Part shown: piece after piece, positions 1 through 6,717 of the stretch | How positions within the stretch are numbered: position 1 is the first letter of the stretch | Layout of the letters: each line of letters opens with the position of its first letter | From: DASRTE01 sp035316885 | GTDB lineage: Bacteria > Actinomycetota > Actinomycetes > Jiangellales > Jiangellaceae | Assembly: GCA_035316885.1 (NCBI GenBank) | Contig: DATHII010000034.1 | Span: 1 to 9,725, forward strand | DNA: 9,725 nt | Direction: 5' to 3' | Notes under the pieces: generated by a model | What the model saw: the letters and a program-made list of their open reading frames with translations, nothing else | Database searches by the model: none | Told to the model about the DNA's origin: nothing | Translations under genes and position numbers: made by a program

Positions 1-1811
<1,811 letters not shown>

Positions 1812-1831
1812 GATCGTCTCCGGTCCCTGTC

Positions 1832-3245
1832 TCAGAAGGGCGGGTCGTCGACTCGGCCGATGGGTTCGGGGGTGACGGTGTAGGTGTGGCCGGTGGGGCT
1901 GGTCCATTCGAACCGGCCGGGTTCGGGTTGGCGGACCCGCCACCGGCTGTGGTGCTTGGGTATGTGGTGGTTCTTACAGAACGGGCCGAGGTCGTCGGCG
2001 GCGGTGGCGCCGCCCTGGTCGTAGGGGGTGGTGTGGTCGATCTCGGCGGCGGCGGGCCGGTCGCAGCCGGGCCAGCGACACGTCCGGTCGCGGGCCACCA
2101 GGTGGTCGACCAGGTCCGGTGGCGGCGGGTAGCGGGTGCGGCCGTAGTCGAGGACGGTGCCGGAGACCGGGTCGGTGAGCAGCCGCCGCCAGGTGCCCTC
2201 GGCCGCCAGCCGGCGGGCCACCGAGGCCGGCACCGGCCCGTAGCCGGCGAGCTGGCCGGGCTGCTCGTCCAGCCCGAGCAGGGTGCTGGCCGCCACCGTC
2301 ACCTGCACGGTGACCGGGCGGCGGTGCCGGCGGTCCAACCGCTGCCCCCGACCGCAGGGGCAGCCGCCCAACCGCCCGGTGGACAGCGCGGTCCAGCCCA
2401 TCTGGGCCAGCGCGTCGGCGCGGCGCTGGCCCAGCGTGCGCCGGTCGCCGGGCGTGGTGCGCTTCATCGCCGCCGCGGCGGCCTCGACCGCGGCCTGCAG
2501 CGCGGCGGCGTCCTCGGCGGGCAGGTAGGCCTCCAACCAGGCCATCCCGTCCGCCGCCGCGGTGATCGTGACCTGCCGGGCGGACGCGGCGTCATGATGG
2601 CGCTGCTCCATGGTGGCCGGGACGACCCGGTGCAGGGCCCGCTGGAGCGCCCGCCGCAGCCGCGGCGCGGTCAACTGCTCGGCGCGGTCGAGGACCTCCG
2701 CCTCCACCCGCCGGGCCACCGCCGGGGTGTGCCGGCCCAACTCGTCGGCGACCACCTCGGCCCGGCGGGTGTCGATGCGGCCCTCGGCCAGCGCTGCATG
2801 CGTGCCCGGCAGCGTCTGCACCAGGCACACCGACCGGGCCACCAGTGCCTCACCCACGGCGGGGGGCAGCCGCAGCCGCGCGGCCACCTCCAACCCGGCC
2901 ACCCGCTGCGGGGTCATCGACTCGATCACCCGCCCGGACACCACCGGGCGCATCTCGACCCGACCGGCCAGCTCGGCGACCGCCGCCGCCTGCCCGGCCG
3001 CCGCCCACGACGCGATCCGCTGCCAGCCGGCCACCGCCTCCACCAACTCGTAGGCACCCAACCCGGACGGGTCGACCCCCGGCTCCGGACCGACCAGCGC
3101 GAACTCGGCCGGATCCAGCAACCCGTACCCGGCGTCGAGCCCCCGCCACCAGCGCCGCCAGCCGAACCGGATCCACCGCCCCCGGCGCCAACGGCTCCAC
3201 GAACGCATAGTCGACTCCGAGGTCATTCGTCTGAGATTCGAACAT
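1832..3245 (-). pseudogene. DUF222/13E12-family HNH endonuclease, apparent +1 frameshift near the 5' end
   Basis: A member of the actinobacterial DUF222 family with a C-terminal HNH nuclease domain. The start at 3245 (MFESQTNDLGVDYAFVEPL) overlaps the SOS box. Read straight on, this frame loses family-like sequence after VRLAALVAG and stops at 2852-2850, giving 131 residues. The family-like sequence resumes one frame over (LDAGYGLLDPAEFALVGPEP) and continues to the stop at 1832. Removing one base from the C run at 3140-3144 (G on the coding strand) joins VAG to LDAG and gives a 470-residue protein. DUF222 helices follow (AYELVEAVAGWQRIASWAAA). The HNH core lies near residues 385-430: CRWPGC, EIDH, and CKNHH followed by KHH. 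The frameshift may be a real inactivation, a variable homopolymer, or a sequencing error. 13E12 members in M. tuberculosis are known LexA targets, which fits the box here. The target of these nucleases is poorly understood. Confidence 0.85.
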
Positions 3246-3253
3246 GTGTTCGA
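3238..3253 (-). promoter_or_regulatory. LexA (SOS) box over the HNH-dnaE2 start
   Basis: TCGAACATGTGTTCGA (plus strand) is a perfect match to the actinobacterial LexA consensus TCGAAC-N4-GTTCGA. It contains the HNH start codon (3245-3243) and directly abuts a good -10 hexamer. LexA bound here should block transcription initiation of the HNH-dnaE2 unit until DNA damage. It is identical in all 16 positions, including the N4 spacer, to the box upstream of imuA'. Confidence 0.95.
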
Positions 3254-3280
3254 GTATATCTGGTGCCCTCCGACAGGCAA
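3253..3280 (-). promoter_or_regulatory. Putative promoter of the HNH-dnaE2 unit
   Basis: On the minus strand, TTGCCT (3280-3275) is followed by a 16-nt spacer and TATACT (3258-3253). Seven nt separate the -10 from the ATG at 3245, so the transcript would begin at or next to the start codon. No ribosome-binding site can exist in that gap, which implies a leaderless mRNA. The -10 is strong and the -35 is only a moderate match. Confidence 0.6.
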
Positions 3281-3359
3281 CGGAGCAGTGCAGCAACCTG
3301 TGCACAATCGCCCGCCGCGGACGGCGTGCAGCCCAGTCCAGCCTCGACGCAAGGGTCAT

Positions 3360-3501
3360 TCACCCTCGCGGGGCGAACATGATCACCACGACCCACAGCA
3401 GGCCGCGATGCTCACGCCAGCCTTGCCACACCAACCAGGCGCCGCCGATCTCGGCTAATGGCAGCGAGCACGAACGGCAGGATCGAGCGGGCGACGGTCA
3501 T
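3360..3501 (-). pseudogene. ynfA (UPF0060 membrane protein) remnant, frameshifted and internally deleted
   Basis: This is the decayed relic of a small integral-membrane protein of the YnfA/UPF0060 family, normally about 110 residues with four membrane helices. From the ATG at 3501 it reads MTVARSILPFVLAAI, the family N-terminus. One extra base near 3456 then breaks the frame. One frame over, the sequence continues as AEIGGAWLVWQGWREHRGLL, also family-typical, and jumps directly to VVVIMFAPRG and a stop. That ending is the family C-terminus (usually ...IMYAPR). About 60-65 central residues are therefore missing, with the junction near 3387-3393. The family assignment rests on remembered family sequence, not a search. 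The relic lies 42 bp downstream of merR in the same direction, suggesting it was once the third gene of that operon. It cannot encode a working protein. Confidence 0.8.
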
Positions 3502-3508
3502 GCCCGTG

Positions 3509-3539
3509 GACCGTAGCGACCCGAAGACCGACTACCGTC
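3509..3539 (-). terminator. Possible weak hairpin just after merR
   Basis: GACCGTAG (3509-3516) and CTACCGTC (3532-3539) can pair at 7 of 8 positions around a 15-nt loop, starting 5 bp after the merR stop. There is no T tract, so termination is uncertain. The same bases could instead be part of an old promoter for the ynfA remnant: TACGGT lies 8 nt before its ATG. Confidence 0.25.
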
Positions 3540-3543
3540 GCCG

Positions 3544-3987
3544 TCATGTAAGTCCCGCTCCGCCATTGCCATCGGCGAGCTCGGCGAACGGCAACGGACA
3601 TCCCCGCGTAGCGGCACAGGCCGCGAGGTCGTCACACCCTGCGTCCAGCGCGGCACGCAGTGAGTCGCGGATCACCTCGAGATCGACGATCTTCGTCTCG
3701 ACCTCGCGCAGCTTGGCTGCGGCGCGCCTCCGCAAACCGGTGTCGGACTGGTCGCCGTGGTGGTGCCGGGCCGTGTCGAGGAGGTCGGCGATCTCGTCGA
3801 GGGTAAACCCGAGCCGCTGCGCCACCTTGATCATCCGCAGCGTCGTCACTGCTTCCGTCGGGTACATCCGATGCCCGCCCAACGTGCGTCGAGGCTCCTC
3901 GAGCAATCCACGGCGCTCGTAGTAGCGAAGCGTCTGCGCGTTCACCCCGGCCGCAGCGGCGACCTGCCCGCTGCGCATCGTCGTCAT
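3544..3987 (-). CDS. MerR-family transcriptional regulator, probably metal- or thiol-responsive
   Basis: A 147-residue regulator of the MerR family, whose members bind a palindrome inside an over-long promoter spacer and untwist it when their ligand binds. The N-terminal winged helix-turn-helix is clear: RSGQVAAAAGVNAQTLRYYERRGLL at residues 5-29, then GGHRMYP at 37-43 and LGFTLDEIADLL at 59-70. A dimerisation coiled coil follows (about 85-115). The C-terminal tail carries three cysteines, Cys118, Cys124 and Cys130, in a GCDD...CAA...GCPLPF pattern. This resembles metal-sensing members of the family, but the actual effector is unknown. I chose the ATG at 3987 because it overlaps the previous stop as ATGA, implying translational coupling; an ATG at 3978 is an in-frame alternative. 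The protein probably regulates the operon's own promoter at 4309-4340. Confidence 0.9.
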   Translation of the reverse strand: MTTMRSGQVAAAAGVNAQTLRYYERRGLLEEPRRTLGGHRMYPTEAVTTLRMIKVAQRLGFTLDEIADLLDTARHHHGDQSDTGLRRRAAAKLREVETKIVDLEVIRDSLRAALDAGCDDLAACAATRGCPLPFAELADGNGGAGLT

Positions 3988-4301
3988 GCGCCCACCCGGG
4001 TGGCCAACGCCTCCAGCACGTCGGTGTGCGCCGGCGGCACCGAGACCTCCAACCACAGCTCGCCACCCGCAACCGTCATCGTGAAGGTGAAGAACGAACA
4101 GCAGGCGGTCTCTCGCGCAGCCAGGTGCGCCGCCCGTCCCGCGGTCGTGGGCGTGGCATCCAGCTCCACCCGCAACCGGCCGGGCGCTGGCCGATCGACG
4201 CTGCGCATCGACTCGGCGAACAGCTCGTCGAACTCCCGGATCCGCAGTGGCTGCTCCGGCGTCGGCAACGTGCACTCCTGCGGCACCCATGTCGTATCCA
4301 T
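3984..4301 (-). CDS. Small conserved actinobacterial protein with a Cys-Cys motif, paired with MerR
   Basis: A 105-residue protein of unknown function, first gene of the MerR operon. It reads as a compact soluble alpha/beta protein with no signal peptide or membrane helix. Visible marks are an N-terminal CTLPTPEQPLRIREFDELFA (residues 10-29) and a RETACCSFFTF segment (63-73) with adjacent Cys67 and Cys68, followed by strands ending VPPAHTDVLEALATRVGA. I recall similar proteins beside MerR regulators in other actinobacteria, without an assigned role. The vicinal cysteines plus the Cys-rich MerR suggest metal or thiol-reactive ligand handling, but this is inference. The start at 4301 lies 7 nt after a -10 element, which fits a leaderless transcript. 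The frame stays open upstream into the imuB region, but that extension is antisense-like sequence out of frame with imuB. Confidence 0.8.
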   Translation of the reverse strand: MDTTWVPQECTLPTPEQPLRIREFDELFAESMRSVDRPAPGRLRVELDATPTTAGRAAHLAARETACCSFFTFTMTVAGGELWLEVSVPPAHTDVLEALATRVGA

Positions 4302-4308
4302 GCCCTCG

Positions 4309-4340
4309 ACCGTAACCCGGTACCCAGGTACCGGATGCAA
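4309..4340 (-). promoter_or_regulatory. MerR-type promoter and operator with perfect palindrome
   Basis: On the minus strand, TTGCAT (4340-4335) and TACGGT (4314-4309) are separated by a 20-bp spacer. The spacer holds a perfect 8+8 palindrome, CCGGTACC-N2-GGTACCGG (4317-4334). A 19-20 bp spacer with a central inverted repeat is the hallmark of promoters activated by MerR-family proteins. Transcription would begin about 7 nt after the -10, essentially at the ATG of the first gene (4301). This makes autoregulation by the MerR encoded two frames downstream very likely. Confidence 0.85.
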
Positions 4341-4357
4341 CCCCGAATGGTCAGCTG

Positions 4358-5944
4358 TCAGTCGTAGCCGGCCTCGACCAGCCAGCGGCCCCGGTCGACG
4401 AGCAGGAGCCAGGCCCGCCCGTCGGCAGTGGCCACCTGGAAGCGAGCTCGTCGCCGGGCCAGGACGGCGTCCCACCAGTGCTCGAGCGTCGGCCACGGAC
4501 CGGTCCAGCCGGTGACGGCCACCGGTGAACCGTCCGCCACCGCGAGCCAGGCCGGGGGCGCCGAGACCTCGCTGCGTCCGCTGACGGCGACCACACGCCC
4601 GCGCGCGTCGGTCACGACGGCCGGGAGCGGTGACGGGGGCACGACGGCGGGAGCCGGATCGGGCACCCGGCCGGGCCACGGCCCGTCAGCCGACAGGCGC
4701 GGCTCGAGCCGGTCGCCCCACGGGACCCGCAGCACCTGCTCGCCGGGCCCGCGCCCACCGGCGAGCACCGGCATGGTCACGGCCGGGTGTCCGAGCATGG
4801 TTTGCAGGCGCACGGCCGCGCGCTCGACCCTGTCGTCGACCATGCTCTGACCCCACAGCGCGAGCTGTCGACCTGCGTCGGCGACAACCTGGTCGGGAAC
4901 GAGCCGCAGCAGCACCACCCCGCCGACGAGCGCGTCGGAATCGCCGGGCTCGGCGGTACGCCAGGCGTCGAGCTGCCACCGCACCCGCTCGGCCACGGCC
5001 CGCGAGGACAGCAGGCCGTCGTGCCGCCACAACCGCGAGCGGCGGCGGCCGTCCTCGGTGGCCACCTCGACCTCGACCCGGACGCACGCGAGGCCCCGGG
5101 CGGCGAGGTTGGCGTGCAGGTGGTCGGCCAGGCTCTTGGCGGCGAACACCACCGGCTCGGACTGTTCGACCGGCGGGTCGAGGGTCATCGACGCGGCGAG
5201 GTCTTCCCCTGGTGGGCGGGTGGCCGGCGGACGGGGTTCGAGCCCGCCGGCGAGCCGGTGAGCCACAGCGGCGGTGGCCCCGAACCGGGTCAGCACGTCG
5301 CCGGCGGGCAGCGCGGCGAACTCGCCGAGGGTGCGAATGCCCAACCGGCCGAGAAGACCCACCAGCTCCACCAGCGCCTCGGCCTCCGTCCGGGCCGCGG
5401 CGGTGTCGGACTGGGCCCGCGCCACGCCCAGCGTCGAGATCGGGTTGGGAGCGAGGAACCCGGCCGTCGCACCCAGCGGAATCACCGCCCCATCCGGTTC
5501 CTCCCGCGCGGCCAGCGCCGCCGCGAACACACCGTCGGCGACGCCCACCGCACATTCCACGCCGAGCGCCGTCACGGCATCGCGGACAAGGCCGGCCACC
5601 GTCTGCTCGCCGCCGAAATAGCGGGACGGCCCACGTACGGGCACCGCACACAACCCCGGGCGCACCACCTCGACCCGGGGGCAGAACGACTCGACCACCG
5701 CCGCCACCTGCTCGAAGCGGCGGGCCTCGCCCGGGGGGTCCTCCGCGTGCACGTCCAGCGCCGGACAGTGCCGCTGAGCGTCGCGTAGCCGCTGGCCGCG
5801 TCGGACGCCGGCATCCCGGGCGGCCGCGGTGCACGCGGTGACCCGGCCGCCGGAGACCACCGCAGCCGGCGTGCCGGCATCGGCGCCGACGGCCACGACC
5901 GGCCAGTCCGGGCACCACGCCACCAGCGTCCGCGCCGAGTTCAT
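4358..5944 (-). CDS. imuB: ImuB, catalytically inactive Y-family polymerase homologue, mutasome hub
   Basis: A 528-residue Y-family polymerase-like protein that bridges DnaE2, ImuA' and the beta clamp in damage-induced mutagenesis. The Y-family framework is recognisable but the catalytic acids are absent. The first motif, normally DxDxFFxxVE, reads LVAWCPDWPVVAVG (residues 7-20), and the normal S-x-DE motif region reads VVRPGLCAVPVRGPSRYFGG (93-112). This is the usual state of ImuB. A helix-hairpin-helix-like part follows (LLGRLGIRTLGEFAALP, 197-213), then a little-finger-like region. The clamp-binding motif QLALWG is at 360-365. The C-terminal tail (RAWLLLVDRGRWLVEAGYD) is typical of the family. 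Its ATG overlaps the imuA' stop as ATGA, so translation is probably coupled. Length is within the normal range. No terminator was seen between its stop and the MerR operon 57 bp on. Confidence 0.93.
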   Translation of the reverse strand: MNSARTLVAWCPDWPVVAVGADAGTPAAVVSGGRVTACTAAARDAGVRRGQRLRDAQRHCPALDVHAEDPPGEARRFEQVAAVVESFCPRVEVVRPGLCAVPVRGPSRYFGGEQTVAGLVRDAVTALGVECAVGVADGVFAAALAAREEPDGAVIPLGATAGFLAPNPISTLGVARAQSDTAAARTEAEALVELVGLLGRLGIRTLGEFAALPAGDVLTRFGATAAVAHRLAGGLEPRPPATRPPGEDLAASMTLDPPVEQSEPVVFAAKSLADHLHANLAARGLACVRVEVEVATEDGRRRSRLWRHDGLLSSRAVAERVRWQLDAWRTAEPGDSDALVGGVVLLRLVPDQVVADAGRQLALWGQSMVDDRVERAAVRLQTMLGHPAVTMPVLAGGRGPGEQVLRVPWGDRLEPRLSADGPWPGRVPDPAPAVVPPSPLPAVVTDARGRVVAVSGRSEVSAPPAWLAVADGSPVAVTGWTGPWPTLEHWWDAVLARRRARFQVATADGRAWLLLVDRGRWLVEAGYD

Positions 5945-6603
5945 CCCGCCACCGGCAGCTCCGCCTCAGCGGCCGGCGTGTCGAGCCCCGCCAGGTCCGC
6001 CTCCGCGACCTCACCGTCGGGACCGGGCAGCCAGAGCCACTCCGCCCGAGGGCGACCCTTGCCCTCAGCGACCACCCGCACCCGCCGGCCGCGAAGGTGC
6101 CCGTGGCCGTCGCCCAACCCCGTCCACACCGACGAGGCAACCCGTAGCCGCACCTGCGCGCCCTCCCACGACGCACCGGTGACCACCAGCACGGCATCAT
6201 GCTGGCGCGCGAACGCCGTCAACCGCCGCACCTCGGTCACCGACGGCCGGGCGGGCGGGCGCAGCACCACCACCTCGACCGCACCCAGCAGGATGGCCAC
6301 CACCTCGGCCCAGCGCTCACCCGGCTCGTCGACCAGCATCAGCCGGTCGAGGCTCACCCCCGACCCGGCGGCGGCCAGGACGCCGCACTCGGGCAGGCCG
6401 ACCATCGCACACCATGCGCCCCCCTCCGACGCACCCGCGACCAGCGCGGTCGACAGTGCGCCGACCTTGTCGACCGACACCACCTGGCCCCGGCGCAGCC
6501 CCGGCAGCAGGCCACGCAGCGCGGGCAGCACCGGCAGCAGCCCGACCTCGAGGCCCGGAGACCCCGACCCGGCCGGAGAGTCGCGGAGCGCGGGAACGGT
6601 CAT
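5941..6603 (-). CDS. imuA: ImuA' (RecA-like mutasome accessory protein)
   Basis: A 220-residue protein of the actinobacterial ImuA' family, a degenerate RecA-fold partner of ImuB and DnaE2 in SOS mutagenesis. Family-like stretches are LRGLLPGLRRGQVVSV near residue 28, then GAWCAMVGLPECGVLAAAGS, ERWAEVVAILLGAVEVVVLRP, and the C-terminal GRRVRVVAEGKGRPRAEWLW. The Walker A position (VDKVGALSTALVAGA) has no GKT/GKS, so ATP hydrolysis is not expected. Two in-frame starts exist: ATG 6603, used here, and ATG 6621 (MFDSGD...), which lies inside the SOS box. The frame stays open far upstream, but only as antisense of the neighbouring oxidoreductase gene. The gene leads the imuA'-imuB operon and should be induced by DNA damage through the LexA box at 6614-6629. 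Confidence 0.88.
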   Translation of the reverse strand: MTVPALRDSPAGSGSPGLEVGLLPVLPALRGLLPGLRRGQVVSVDKVGALSTALVAGASEGGAWCAMVGLPECGVLAAAGSGVSLDRLMLVDEPGERWAEVVAILLGAVEVVVLRPPARPSVTEVRRLTAFARQHDAVLVVTGASWEGAQVRLRVASSVWTGLGDGHGHLRGRRVRVVAEGKGRPRAEWLWLPGPDGEVAEADLAGLDTPAAEAELPVAG

Positions 6604-6613
6604 GTCTCCACTG

Positions 6614-6629
6614 TCGAACATGTGTTCGA
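6614..6629 (-). promoter_or_regulatory. LexA (SOS) box upstream of imuA'-imuB
   Basis: TCGAACATGTGTTCGA is a perfect TCGAAC-N4-GTTCGA LexA site, 10 bp upstream of the chosen imuA' start. A good -35 hexamer, TTGACG (6638-6633, minus strand), lies just upstream. At 17-nt spacing the -10 would be GACAGT (6615-6610), a poor match. On this reading the box falls mostly between -35 and -10, unlike the second box at 3238-3253, which lies downstream of its -10. The promoter assignment is tentative; the LexA box is not. Confidence 0.95.
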
Positions 6630-6673
6630 ATACGTCAAGCTTCAGAAGCGTCGCTCGAGCGGCTACGGGTGAA

Positions 6674-6712
6674 CCGTCCGCGTCCGGCGTACGTACAACC
6701 GACGTAGGACGG
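6674..6712 (+). other. Intergenic inverted repeats before the flavoenzyme fusion gene
   Basis: The gap between the divergent SOS operon and the fusion gene holds three small symmetric elements. These are GTACGTAC (6689-6696), TACGT-N7-ACGTA (6690-6706), and CCGTCC (6674-6679) paired with GGACGG (6707-6712), the last covering the putative AGGA ribosome-binding site (6706-6709). They could be a regulator operator or an RNA hairpin over the RBS, or chance in GC-rich DNA. No clear plus-strand promoter hexamers were recognised. Confidence 0.25.
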
Positions 6713-6717
6713 CGGCA

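Noticed and set aside
1812..1831. A separate SOS box or promoter for dnaE2
   Set aside because: The 20-bp gap holds only a GGAG ribosome-binding site; there is no TCGAAC-N4-GTTCGA or hexamers.
3246..3352. N-terminal extension of the HNH frame to an ATG at 3352 or 3359
   Set aside because: The added residues are unlike the family, would place the promoter and LexA box inside the coding region, and one of the two frames is the shifted one. Starting at 3245 gives the family-like MFES beginning.
1886..3382. A 498-codon plus-strand open frame
   Set aside because: Antisense of the HNH gene, rich in Gly, Pro, Arg and His with no recognisable domain.
4630..5841. Long plus-strand open frames, including 4787-5788
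   Set aside because: Antisense of imuB, Arg/Pro/Ala-rich shadows. The minus-strand reading is a clear ImuB with clamp motif and coupled start.
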